A stretch of 64,000 bases of DNA from UBA11524 sp963590165 (GTDB taxonomy: Bacteria > Bacillota > Clostridia > Christensenellales > Aristaeellaceae): positions 4,505 through 68,504 of the forward strand of contig CAVANO010000002.1 in the NCBI GenBank assembly GCA_963590165.1. The letters are read 5' to 3'. The notes under the pieces were generated by a model that had not been told where the DNA came from, did not search any database, and saw only the letters and a program-made list of their open reading frames with translations. Of the stretch, positions 33,429 to 41,599 are shown piece after piece. Position numbers and translations under genes: made by a program. Every line of letters starts with the position of its first letter. Position 1 is the first letter of the stretch.

Positions 33429-33574
33429 AAGGCAACACCGCACAAATGAGGTGGTGCGATGAGCAATGAATTTTGTGTCAGATGCGATTGCAGAAATCGA
33501 AGGTTTACTGGATGTAAATCAAGATTTCTGCAAGAAGCAGATGGCGCAAAAGGCATGTTCGGCGGCGTCGCCTT
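33429..33574. mobile_element. Small inverted-repeat element, copy 2 (MITE-like)
   Basis: 146 bp with ends AAGGCAACACCGC and GCGGCGTCGCCTT. The interior closely matches copy 1 at 27.7 kb but retains 16 nt that copy 1 lacks. Its right end, CCTTA, provides the TAA stop of the convergent yitT gene. Possible tiny frames in it are discussed under findings. Confidence 0.8.
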
Positions 33575-34430
33575 AGTTCGTCCCACGAAAACCCTTGCCG
33601 ATGATTTCGCCGGTGTTCATAATCAGCACGAAGGCGGAAGGATCGATCTGCTTCACATAGCGCCTGAGCAGGATGGCCTCGCGGCGTGTCATGACCGTCA
33701 TCAGCACCGTGCGCCCCTCATGCGTGTAGGCACCCTCGCCATGCAGTTCGGTCGCGCCGCGTTTGAGCGTCTGCGTGATGTACGTTTCGATTTCGGCAGG
33801 CTTTGTCGTAATAATGTGGAAATATTTATGCGTGTTGATGTTCTCCAGCACCAGGTCAACCAGCAGGCTCTTCATCACCAGACCAAGGATGCAGAACAGC
33901 CCTGTTTCCATGCCGAACGCCACGCATGCCATCAACGTAATAACCAAGTCGCTGCACATCAGCGCGCGCCCGATATTCAGGCTCGTGTACTTGCGCAGAA
34001 TCATCGCGACGATGTCCGTGCCGCCGGAGGATGCATCGAGATTGAACAGAATCGCCGAGCCGACTGCAGGCAGGCTGACCGCGAAAATCAGCTCCAGCAG
34101 CGGCTGATTCGTCATCGGCGCATCCATCGGGATGACGCGCTCCAGCACCCATGTCAGCCCCGACATCAGCAGGCTGACGAACGTTGTGCGTCCGCCGAAC
34201 TCCCTGCCAAGAACTGCGTAGCCGAGAATCAGCAGGAACACGTTGATGATCATCACGAAATCGCCGTTGGACAGCCCCGGAATATAGTGGCTGAGGATAA
34301 CCGCCATGCCGCTGACACCGCCGGTCGAGAAGTGGTTCGGAAATTTGAAGAAATAAATGCCCAGCACCATCAGCACCGTGCCGGCGATCATCAGCAGGTA
34401 TTCCTTGATCGTTTCGCGAGCCTTCTGCAT
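33573..34430 (-). CDS. YitT family membrane protein (DUF161/DUF2179)
   Basis: 285 aa. Five or so hydrophobic segments make up the YitT part (FFKFPNHFSTGGVSGMAVIL; GSAILFNLDASSGGTDIVAMIL), followed by a cytoplasmic DUF2179 domain (TTKPAEIETYITQTLKRGAT to VLMTVMTRREA). Function unknown; related proteins in other Firmicutes are suggested transporters. It lies 26 nt after hflX and is the third gene of that operon. The final codon borders an inserted inverted-repeat element that supplies the stop. Confidence 0.9.
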   Translation of the reverse strand: MQKARETIKEYLLMIAGTVLMVLGIYFFKFPNHFSTGGVSGMAVILSHYIPGLSNGDFVMIINVFLLILGYAVLGREFGGRTTFVSLLMSGLTWVLERVIPMDAPMTNQPLLELIFAVSLPAVGSAILFNLDASSGGTDIVAMILRKYTSLNIGRALMCSDLVITLMACVAFGMETGLFCILGLVMKSLLVDLVLENINTHKYFHIITTKPAEIETYITQTLKRGATELHGEGAYTHEGRTVLMTVMTRREAILLRRYVKQIDPSAFVLIMNTGEIIGKGFRGTN

Positions 34431-34456
34431 GAAAAAGCTCCTTTCAGGGCTTCCCT

Positions 34457-36229
34457 TTACTCCTTGATGATGCCCTTGCCGTACTGGCTGATCAGGCGAT
34501 CCCGATCGGCATTCGACACGACCATCGTCAATTCAACACCCGTATCCGTGTATTGTTCCTGAATCACGCGTCCCATTTTGCGGATGCGCCCCGTGAGCGC
34601 GAACTGGTCAAACGGAATCGCAAACACAACCGATGTATGGCTCTGCTGAAGCTGCTGTGCGATGCGTTCCTGCAGCTCAAGGAGCCCATCCCCTGTCTTT
34701 GCGCTGATCATGACTGCGCCGGGAATGACCATCGGCGCGCCGTGTTCATCCGTGCACAGGTCGCACTTGTTGATCACTTCAATGCGCGGCTGTTCCTGCG
34801 CACCGAGCTCAGTCAGCACCTGAATGACCGTGTCGTGCTGCTGCATCATGTCGTCCGATGCGCCGTCATTGACGATGACAAGCACATCAGCGAGCGCCGC
34901 CTCCTCCAGCGTTGAGCGGAAGGCGCTAATGAGCGCATGCGGCAGCTTGCGGATGAAACCGACCGTGTCCGTCAGCAGATACGGCGTGTGCTCTGCCGTT
35001 TCCATGCGGCGGCTGACGGCATCGAGCGTAGCAAACAGCTGATCCTGCACATACACATCGCTGCCGGTCAGTCGGTTCAGCAGCGTTGACTTGCCCGCAT
35101 TTGTGTAGCCGACCAATGCGACAACCGGCACTTCATTCTTCTCGCGGCTCTTGCGGCGGAGTTCCCGTTGCTTCTCGACTGTGTCAAGTCGGCGGCGAAG
35201 CTCCGTCATGCGCTCACGAATGCGGCGGCGGTTCATCTCGAGCTTCGATTCACCCGGACCGCGTGTGCCGATGCCGCCAGCCAAGCGTGACAGCACCAGT
35301 CCCTGACCAATCAGGCGGCTGGAGCGATATTGCAGTTGCGCCAGCTCGACCTGCAGTTTACCTTCTGCCGACGATGCGCGCTGCGCGAAGATGTCCAGAA
35401 TCAGCGTCGTTCGGTCAACGACCTTCACGTGCAGCAATTCTTCCAAATTGCGCGCCTGAATGCCGGTCAGTTCCTCATCGAGGATGCACACATCCGCCTC
35501 AAGCGCCTGACATTCCCTGCACAGCTCATCGGCACGTCCGTGCCCGATGAACAGCGCCGTGTCGGGCTTATCCTTCTTCTGCAGAAACTTCCCGACAACC
35601 TCCGCGCCTGCCGTTTCCGCCAGCCGTGCCAGCTCATCGAGCGATTCCATGCTTTCGATGCCCATGAGGACGGCGCGTTCCTTGCCGGTATTTTCCTCCT
35701 CGCCGGATTCCCAGCCGACAATGCGGTCGCTTTCCTGCACCTGACGCACCCATTCACTGTCCGGCGTCTTATACCACCGCACCGGTTCCTCCATGAGGAT
35801 ATTCTGCTTTTCCGCAAGGAACGCGCTCTGCACGAAGGTCGGCTCCCCTTTCAGACAGCCAATCGCGACCATCGCGTCATAACGGAACGACCGCAGCGCC
35901 GACAAATCAACATCCGACAGACGTCCGTCGCCGTTGGGATGCGTATGAATACAGCGGACGCAGCTCAGCCGCTTTGCATTGCGGCGAAGGCGGTAATCGC
36001 GCAGTTCAACATCCCTGTCCGTGCCGACGGAAACATCCACAATCTCGCCGTCGCGCGTGATATAGACAGCAATCTCGCGATTCATCGCCGCCGTGAATCG
36101 GGCAAGCACCTGCATCAGTTCGCGCGGCAGGAACGTGTCCTCATCTACCTCATATTCATAGAGCTGCGACAGCGCATCAATCAGCGTATCGCGCACGCCC
36201 GTCACATTGCCGTGTACCTGACGTTTCAT
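34457..36229 (-). CDS. hflX: GTPase HflX with an N-terminal JAMM/MPN-like domain
   Basis: 590 aa, about 160-190 longer than the common HflX. Residues 1-190 form an extra domain with the full JAMM metalloprotease signature: Glu in NREIAVY (near 50) and HTHP followed by six residues and SDVD (near 94-107), that is HxHx7SxxD. Then come the HflX N-domain (GIESMESLDELARLAETAGA; GHGRADEL), the helical linker (GGIGTRGPGESKLEMNRRRI) and the G domain with G1 GYTNAGKST near 373, G3 DTVGF and G4 NKCD. HflX splits stalled ribosomes under stress. AAAGGAG lies upstream of ATG 36229, which overlaps the preceding gene by 4 nt. Confidence 0.93.
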   Translation of the reverse strand: MKRQVHGNVTGVRDTLIDALSQLYEYEVDEDTFLPRELMQVLARFTAAMNREIAVYITRDGEIVDVSVGTDRDVELRDYRLRRNAKRLSCVRCIHTHPNGDGRLSDVDLSALRSFRYDAMVAIGCLKGEPTFVQSAFLAEKQNILMEEPVRWYKTPDSEWVRQVQESDRIVGWESGEEENTGKERAVLMGIESMESLDELARLAETAGAEVVGKFLQKKDKPDTALFIGHGRADELCRECQALEADVCILDEELTGIQARNLEELLHVKVVDRTTLILDIFAQRASSAEGKLQVELAQLQYRSSRLIGQGLVLSRLAGGIGTRGPGESKLEMNRRRIRERMTELRRRLDTVEKQRELRRKSREKNEVPVVALVGYTNAGKSTLLNRLTGSDVYVQDQLFATLDAVSRRMETAEHTPYLLTDTVGFIRKLPHALISAFRSTLEEAALADVLVIVNDGASDDMMQQHDTVIQVLTELGAQEQPRIEVINKCDLCTDEHGAPMVIPGAVMISAKTGDGLLELQERIAQQLQQSHTSVVFAIPFDQFALTGRIRKMGRVIQEQYTDTGVELTMVVSNADRDRLISQYGKGIIKE

Positions 36230-37308
36230 TCCTGCTCCTTTGGCTCCTTCTTTTCGCGTTCCTTGCGCCGCGGCACATGGAGAATCGGCTTTTTCCTGCC
36301 GCGCAGGCTGGTGAAAATCGAATCCGCACAGCCCACAATCAGATAGAGATAATACGTGATAAAGCGCCAGACAAGCAGCGCGACCGACACCGTGCCGCCG
36401 GTGAAAATATCACGGAAGTACAGCAGGAAGCCGCCCTCCTGCGCACCGGACGCGCCCGGCAGCGGCGTGTAGTTCGCCGAAACGAACAGCAGGAACGCCA
36501 CCGTCAGCGTCTGATACCACGGCGTACCGCCCAGCCCCATCGCATAATACACCAGCAGCGGAACCGCCATCAGGCAGAGCATCTCGACAATGGACACAAG
36601 CATCTGAATCAGCAGATGCAACGGATGATGCACCAAATCCATGAGCGAGGAGTGGAAATACTCAATCGTCCTGTCCGACGATGCCTGCCATTCCTCTGGA
36701 TTCTTGCAGATATGGTGTTTCGTCAGGAAGCGGATGCCCCAGCGGACGATGCTTTCCACCCAATTGCGGTGGAAGGAAATCAGCAGAATCGCCGGCACAC
36801 AGAAGAAATTCACCAAGCAGCCGAGGATGATGACCGGAATGACACCGGCAAGATGCTCCGCCACGAAATTCCAGTTGCACAGCCAGAGAATCACCGCCAG
36901 CGCCACCTCAACCACCTGATTGAAGAACGCACGGGCAAGGAGTGCCGATGTCGCAACGCCAGCCGGAATCTGCCGCTGGCTCATCAGATAAATCTGCATC
37001 GGCTGACCGCCGGACGAGCCGGGCGTTACGTTCGCATAGTAGATGCCTGCGAACGAGAAATGCGACGCCGTGCTCAGCTTGACCTTATACCCTTCCATGC
37101 GCAGGAACGCATACAGCCCCGTTCCTTCCGCCACCACATAGCCGACCATCAGCAGGAGACCGATGACAATCCAGCGCTTATCCATCGTGACGATGACATC
37201 CCACGCGTTCATCAGTTCCGAGTTATTGAAGGCAATCAGCACCACAATCAGCATCGACAGCAGTATAAATCCGATGCTGAGGATTCTGCCCCATTTCCTT
37301 TTCTTCAA
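36226..37308 (-). CDS. Lysylphosphatidylglycerol-synthase-type transmembrane protein (PF03706)
   Basis: 360 aa with eight or so hydrophobic segments. The family block FSFAGIYYANVTPGSSGGQP and the later ANYTPLPGASGAQEGGFLLY are typical of the flippase domain of MprF and stand-alone UPF0104 proteins. The tail is strongly basic and acidic (KKPILHVPRRKEREKKEPKE). There is no synthase domain, so it is probably a lipid flippase-like protein of unknown cargo. First gene of an operon with hflX and yitT. Confidence 0.88.
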   Translation of the reverse strand: MKKRKWGRILSIGFILLSMLIVVLIAFNNSELMNAWDVIVTMDKRWIVIGLLLMVGYVVAEGTGLYAFLRMEGYKVKLSTASHFSFAGIYYANVTPGSSGGQPMQIYLMSQRQIPAGVATSALLARAFFNQVVEVALAVILWLCNWNFVAEHLAGVIPVIILGCLVNFFCVPAILLISFHRNWVESIVRWGIRFLTKHHICKNPEEWQASSDRTIEYFHSSLMDLVHHPLHLLIQMLVSIVEMLCLMAVPLLVYYAMGLGGTPWYQTLTVAFLLFVSANYTPLPGASGAQEGGFLLYFRDIFTGGTVSVALLVWRFITYYLYLIVGCADSIFTSLRGRKKPILHVPRRKEREKKEPKEQE

Positions 37309-37433
37309 GCAAAGAGGCCCCTTTCGTCAGTTTGCATAGCACATTGTACCATAAATGAATCCCCTGAGTAAAGGGAAAAGGCAAATTCCAATAGAATTTT
37401 AACACAATCTGAAAACAGGGCAATGAAAAGACA

Positions 37434-37506
37434 AAAAAAGGGGGACGAAAGAAAAGGGGGACGAAAGAAAAAGGGGACGAAAGAAAAAGGGGACGAAGTC
37501 CCCCCG
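37434..37506. repeat. Short tandem repeat of GGGGACGAAAGAAAAA
   Basis: Three copies of a 16-nt unit (with slight variation), ending in a full hairpin GGGGACGAAGTCCCC. It lies between the flippase-like gene and the amidohydrolase-like gene. The surrounding 200-nt gap (37309-37516) contains nothing else I can identify. Confidence 0.85.
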
Positions 37507-37516
37507 CGGTATTGCC

Positions 37517-37942
37517 TTAATCCCCCGAATGCGCGTCAATCCAGCTGACAAATTCCCCCTGCGCATTCCTCCGAATCAGCGGCGCCGGTGTACCGACACG
37601 CAGATGCTCCTGCTCCGGCAAATTCCGCACAGGCAAAGCCCCCTTCCGCTCGGGATGTTCCTGCACAGCATGCAGCACATCCTCCGGCACATCCGCCGTG
37701 AAGCACCGCACGCCCTGCCGGTATAGCTGTCTGCACAGCGCACGCAGTTCCGCCTCCGTATCGGCACGATGATGCGCATCCAGCATCAGCCCCGGCGAAA
37801 GCACATCGCCGCCGAGGTCAATTTCCGCCTCATAGAGCCCTTTCGCCAGCCCGACGCCGATTTCCTGTACGCAGCCGTGCATCAATCGGACATCCGTGAG
37901 CACATCCAGACTGTCCGATCGGTTTGCATTCCGTATCAGCAT
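37517..37942 (-). CDS. Miniature amidohydrolase-like protein lacking the catalytic barrel
   Basis: 141 aa from ATG 37942, which has GAGGAGGG just upstream; an upstream frame extension would run through a terminator. The N-terminus (MLIRNANRSDSLDVLTDVRL, EIDLGGDVLSPGLMLDAHH) mimics the beta-sandwich and first barrel strand of dihydroorotase/NagA-type amidohydrolases, but the HxH metal motif reads AHHRAD. The last 25 residues (LRVGTPAPLIRRNAQGEF) look like the C-terminal beta-sandwich strands. Some 250 residues of TIM barrel expected between them are absent, so it cannot be a normal hydrolase. It may be a decayed gene or a repurposed fold. Confidence 0.5.
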   Translation of the reverse strand: MLIRNANRSDSLDVLTDVRLMHGCVQEIGVGLAKGLYEAEIDLGGDVLSPGLMLDAHHRADTEAELRALCRQLYRQGVRCFTADVPEDVLHAVQEHPERKGALPVRNLPEQEHLRVGTPAPLIRRNAQGEFVSWIDAHSGD

Positions 37943-38008
37943 AATACCCTCCTCGTGTACGCTGAAAATTTCGCCGGAATCATCCGATTCTCCTGCCGAA
38001 ACAGGCAT

Positions 38009-38043
38009 ACAAAAACCGGAGGCGGTTTTCGCCGTCTCCGGTG
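38009..38043 (-). terminator. Terminator after the secreted thioredoxin-fold gene
   Basis: Minus strand ACCGGAGACGGC and GCCGCCTCCGGT-like arms close on GAAAAC, followed by TTTTTG, just after the stop codon. Confidence 0.85.
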
Positions 38044-38057
38044 CATGTTTTGGGGGA

Positions 38058-39887
38058 TTACTCAGCCGTCTTGGTCAGGGTGAAGACCATTTCGCCGCCA
38101 TCCTCGGTGGTGTAGTACTCGGCGGAAGTGTCGAATTCGTAGCCGTCGGGCACCTTAATCACCTGAATATGGTAGGCGAAGGGCACACTGGTGAATGGAA
38201 TCTCGCCGTTCTCGTCAGCCTTCATCAGCGTGCAGGAGGTGTCGTCGCAGACATTCGCCATGACGCCCTCAACCGGGTTGCCGTCTTGGTCAACGAACGA
38301 CAGCACATAATCCACATAGCCGTAATCACCCTGCAGACCTTCGGGCGCGACAGCCACTTCATCGGTGGAAGGCAGCGTGCCGTCCGCATAGTGCCAAGAA
38401 GCAAAAACGGTCATGCCATAGCTGGTGTTCATATCCTGAATGAAAGCGTTTGCGTTCTGCTCATCGCGGAAGAACGTCATTGCAACAGGATCGGTTTCAC
38501 TGTCGTACAGGTTGGCATAGGTGTAGAAGCTGCTGTAGGAGTAGCCGTCAACATCCATCGCGCTGACGCCGCCGCTGACCACAAAGGCATCGCCGTCGAT
38601 GTCAGCATCCGCCAGCTTTACAGCCGTGCCGTCGTAATTGTTGTAGACGGACGCAAGCTCAGCGCTGACATCCTTGCCAATGTAGATATTCGCGGTCACG
38701 GTATCGCTGTTCACGACATAGCACTTGCCCAGCGCGGTTTCAAACGTCTCTGCATATTCCGGGTCCGCGTATTCAAACACGATTTCCTTCGCGTCATCGC
38801 TGACAAGCTCGGACGACACGCCGGATTCAAGCGCATGGGGATAAACGGGCATGGTAGCAATCAGCGCAGCCGCCTCATCGCCGGTCACGACCTTGACGTT
38901 CTTCAGCCAGGCAGTGTCTTCGCCGTCGCTGGAAGCCGCGTCCTTCATGTAGACAAAAACAACCGTGTGCTCGCCGGCAGTCAGCGCAGCCGCGTAGGTC
39001 GCCCAGTCCTTCTCGCCGTCAATCACCTTGGAAATCTCGCCGTCCACGAGGACATAGAAGTAGTCATAGCTTTCCTCGCAGGAAACCTTGACGTCGTAGG
39101 AGAGCACATCGCCTTCTTCAGCGTTCAGCGTGACAAACACCATGGCGTAGGAGTCATCGACGCCCGCGTTGGTTGCAACCACGCAGCCGTCATCCACCAC
39201 CCAGGGCCATGCGTATTCATCATCGCTGCTGAAGGACACGGTCAGGTCGCTGCCCTCTGCGAGCATCGCCGCCGCGACATCAGCCACGTCAGGATTTTCC
39301 ACAGTGGGCTTCACCTTCGGGATTTCAAAGCCGACAAGGGACTCGGAGTAGTCGTCCGCGATGAAGGCATTGAACAGGCGCAGGAAGGTGTCCACAGAGG
39401 TGATGGAGCCGGATTCCTGCCAGCAGATCACGCCGTTGCGGTCGATCATGATGGACGTCGGAATGCCGTCATAGTCGAACCAGTCGGTCAGACCGATGGT
39501 GTCCGCCGCCATGGGCAGAATGGACAGACCATTCTCTTCCTTGAAGGCGTTGATCACGTCATCGGTGTCGGTAGGCTCGCAGGACACGGCGACAATCGCC
39601 AGATCATCCTGCACCTGCGCATAGGCTTCCTCCATGTAGGGGAATTCCTGGCAGCAGGGGTTGCACCAGGTCGCCCAGATGTTGATCAGGACGGCCTTGT
39701 GGGTTGCAAGCAGTTCAGAGAACGTCACGGTGGTGCCGTCGCTCAGGGTCAGTGTGAAGTCGCCCATGGTGTCGCCGACCACATAGGCGCGCGTTTCGGT
39801 ATCCTCCTCGGCAGCAGCGAAGCCGACCATCGTCAGCATCATCGCCAGTGCCAGCAGCAGAGAAACGATTGAATGCAACTTTTTCAT
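38058..39887 (-). CDS. Secreted TlpA-like thioredoxin-fold protein with C-terminal Ig/CNA-B-like domains
   Basis: 609 aa from ATG 39887 (AAAGGA upstream); a longer frame would cross its own promoter. The signal peptide (MKKLHSIVSLLLALAMMLTM then ending GFAAAEE) is followed by a thioredoxin-fold domain with WATWCNPCC near residues 70-78 (active-site CNPC) and the cis-Pro region YDGIPTSIMI. A central beta-rich region (about 240-330) and a long C-terminal part ending in a CNA-B-like segment (VDYVLSFVDQDGNPVEGVMA) follow. Probably an extracytoplasmic disulfide or redox protein. No lipobox is visible. It is expressed alone. Confidence 0.82.
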   Translation of the reverse strand: MKKLHSIVSLLLALAMMLTMVGFAAAEEDTETRAYVVGDTMGDFTLTLSDGTTVTFSELLATHKAVLINIWATWCNPCCQEFPYMEEAYAQVQDDLAIVAVSCEPTDTDDVINAFKEENGLSILPMAADTIGLTDWFDYDGIPTSIMIDRNGVICWQESGSITSVDTFLRLFNAFIADDYSESLVGFEIPKVKPTVENPDVADVAAAMLAEGSDLTVSFSSDDEYAWPWVVDDGCVVATNAGVDDSYAMVFVTLNAEEGDVLSYDVKVSCEESYDYFYVLVDGEISKVIDGEKDWATYAAALTAGEHTVVFVYMKDAASSDGEDTAWLKNVKVVTGDEAAALIATMPVYPHALESGVSSELVSDDAKEIVFEYADPEYAETFETALGKCYVVNSDTVTANIYIGKDVSAELASVYNNYDGTAVKLADADIDGDAFVVSGGVSAMDVDGYSYSSFYTYANLYDSETDPVAMTFFRDEQNANAFIQDMNTSYGMTVFASWHYADGTLPSTDEVAVAPEGLQGDYGYVDYVLSFVDQDGNPVEGVMANVCDDTSCTLMKADENGEIPFTSVPFAYHIQVIKVPDGYEFDTSAEYYTTEDGGEMVFTLTKTAE

Positions 39888-39928
39888 CGTCAGATTGTCC
39901 TTTCTGGATGATGATTGATCCATGTACA

Positions 39929-39956
39929 ATTATACCGCAATTTTTCATGATTTCAA
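39929..39956 (-). promoter_or_regulatory. Promoter of the thioredoxin-fold gene
   Basis: Minus strand TTGAAA (39951-39956), 16-nt spacer, TATAAT (39929-39934). Confidence 0.8.
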
Positions 39957-39999
39957 TGAATGAAATATGAATTTTCGGTTTTTTCGGTGTACTTGCATG

Positions 40000-41406
40000 T
40001 TATTTTTCGCGAATCACAACGGGCGAATCCGCCAGCGCGGACTGGATATTCTTGAGTGCCTTCGCCATATAGCCCTGCTGATCATCGCTCATGCCGCCGG
40101 GCGCATCGCAGTCGCTCGCAACCACGCGGTATTGATACTGACCGTCTTTCTTCTGCCGCCAGATGTAGGTCGGCGTGTAGGACACCTGCCCGAAACTGAT
40201 ACGCTCGCCGTCCCATGAGATTTGCAGATGCAGCAGAATCGCCGCGACATTGCCGTCTTTGCGCGACTCATTCAGCAGGCTGCCCAGCGACCATGCGCAC
40301 AATGTCTGCGCGATGGTGCCGTCATCGCTCTTGCGCGTCAGCCATGCAATCGGCTGTACAACGCGCGTACCCGTGCCGACAATCACATCTGCGCCGGCAT
40401 CGGCGATTTCCTGCGCCAGGGTGCGCTGCGCGTTGGTGGGCTTTGATGCGCCGGATTTGCCCCAGTTGACGGACACAATCACGACTGCCGCGCCCTGTGC
40501 ACGTGCCTGCGCGATGTCCGCCGCAATGGTATCGCTATCCGCTAACTTAACCGCATAGGAATCACCGGAGGACTTCATTGCCTTCGTGCCTGTCGTGCTG
40601 AGTGCTTCCGTATAATGCAGGAATGCAACCGGCACGCCGCCGAGCGTTTTGATGCAGAGCTGGCTGGCCTCTTCCTGCGAGGCATAAGCGCCAATCACCG
40701 TCAGATTGCGGTTCTGCAGCGAGGACAGCGTTGATTGCACACCGTCCGTGCCCTTGTCGTACACCTGGTCGAAACCGAGCGCCACCATCTGCACACCGCA
40801 TTCACGCAGCATGTCCGAAACGGCGTCAGGCGCGTTGAGCGAGGAAACCTTGCTGTCCGGCAGAATCAGGTTCTCCAGCGACAGCATCGTCATATCGCCT
40901 GTCATTTCATCCGTCAGGAGCGATAGCATTTCCGTGAAATCATATTTCTGGGCGTCGCTGTAATACCCTGCCTTGCGCACCGCGTCATCCATGCAGACCG
41001 AGCCGCCGATGGTCAGCGTGAAGGAGCCGCCAGCCTTAACGGTCGGCGTTGCGGTCGGTGCGGCTGTTGCTGATGCTTCAATCGGCGCGATGGTCTCCTG
41101 CTGATTAGCGGATGGCGTAGAAGAAGAAAGGGACGAAGTCCCCGAAGTCCCCGAAGTCCCCGAAGTCCCCGAAGTCCCCGAAGTCCCCGAAGTCCCTGAG
41201 GCAGATTGCGTGATCGGGATGTCGTTCAGAGAGAGGGTGGGAATGTCGCCGAGCTGAAGGACGGACAGCACCTCGCGCACATCAATCTGCACGCTCGTGT
41301 TGCCCATCAGTCCGGGCAGCACCATCGCGCAGCCGACCAGCACGACGCACGTGATCATCAGCATAATCACCGTGCCCGGCGATATGCGGCGATGCCTTTT
41401 GTTCAT
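40000..41406 (-). CDS. CapA family protein (PGA_cap metallophosphatase fold), membrane anchored
   Basis: 468 aa from ATG 41406 with GGAAGGA upstream. Short basic N-terminus, one membrane anchor (about 12-34), a Ser/Thr/Gly linker with seven GTS repeats, then the CapA domain. Typical segments: FTLTIGGSVCMDD, MLSLENLILPDSKV (Asn of the metal site in the ENL region), GFDQVYDKG, VVIVSVNWG and ADVIVGTGTRVVQPIAW. The normal motifs 'GD' and 'NNH'/'HWG' are altered (GGS, GFDQ, VNWG), so enzymatic activity is doubtful. Last gene of an operon with a CorC-like protein and a 41-aa membrane protein. Confidence 0.8.
   Translation of the reverse strand: MNKRHRRISPGTVIMLMITCVVLVGCAMVLPGLMGNTSVQIDVREVLSVLQLGDIPTLSLNDIPITQSASGTSGTSGTSGTSGTSGTSGTSSLSSSTPSANQQETIAPIEASATAAPTATPTVKAGGSFTLTIGGSVCMDDAVRKAGYYSDAQKYDFTEMLSLLTDEMTGDMTMLSLENLILPDSKVSSLNAPDAVSDMLRECGVQMVALGFDQVYDKGTDGVQSTLSSLQNRNLTVIGAYASQEEASQLCIKTLGGVPVAFLHYTEALSTTGTKAMKSSGDSYAVKLADSDTIAADIAQARAQGAAVVIVSVNWGKSGASKPTNAQRTLAQEIADAGADVIVGTGTRVVQPIAWLTRKSDDGTIAQTLCAWSLGSLLNESRKDGNVAAILLHLQISWDGERISFGQVSYTPTYIWRQKKDGQYQYRVVASDCDAPGGMSDDQQGYMAKALKNIQSALADSPVVIREK
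41130..41197 (-). repeat. 9-bp coding minisatellite (seven copies) inside capA-like gene
   Basis: Plus strand GAAGTCCCC repeats seven times without interruption from 41135, encoding (Gly-Thr-Ser)n on the minus strand. It abuts a GGGACGAAGTCCC hairpin at 41130-41142, the same module as in intergenic regions. Length changes stay in frame. Confidence 0.95.
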
Positions 41407-41426
41407 GGTCGTGTCATCCTTCCGGC

Positions 41427-41552
41427 TTATTGATAGATCGGAAGCAGCGTGATGAGCGAGGTAATCAGCAGTGCTGCAATGATAACGATGCAAGTAATGC
41501 TGATGAAGAGCTGACGCCCGTTACGGGGCTTTTTTTCGCTTTTGCTGGACAT
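41427..41552 (-). CDS. Small single-span membrane protein (41 aa)
   Basis: ATG 41552 has AAAGGAGC 11-12 nt upstream; stop TAA at 41427-41429. The product starts with a basic head (MSSKSEKKPRNGRQ) and continues with one hydrophobic helix (LFISITCIVIIAALLITSL). It sits between the CorC-like and CapA-like genes with gaps of 47 and 20 nt, all on the same strand. The good ribosome site and the clean topology support a real small gene; function unknown. Confidence 0.75.
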   Translation of the reverse strand: MSSKSEKKPRNGRQLFISITCIVIIAALLITSLITLLPIYQ

Positions 41553-41599
41553 AGCAGGATTGCTCCTTTCTATACTTGACTTGATTACACTTGCCTTGA

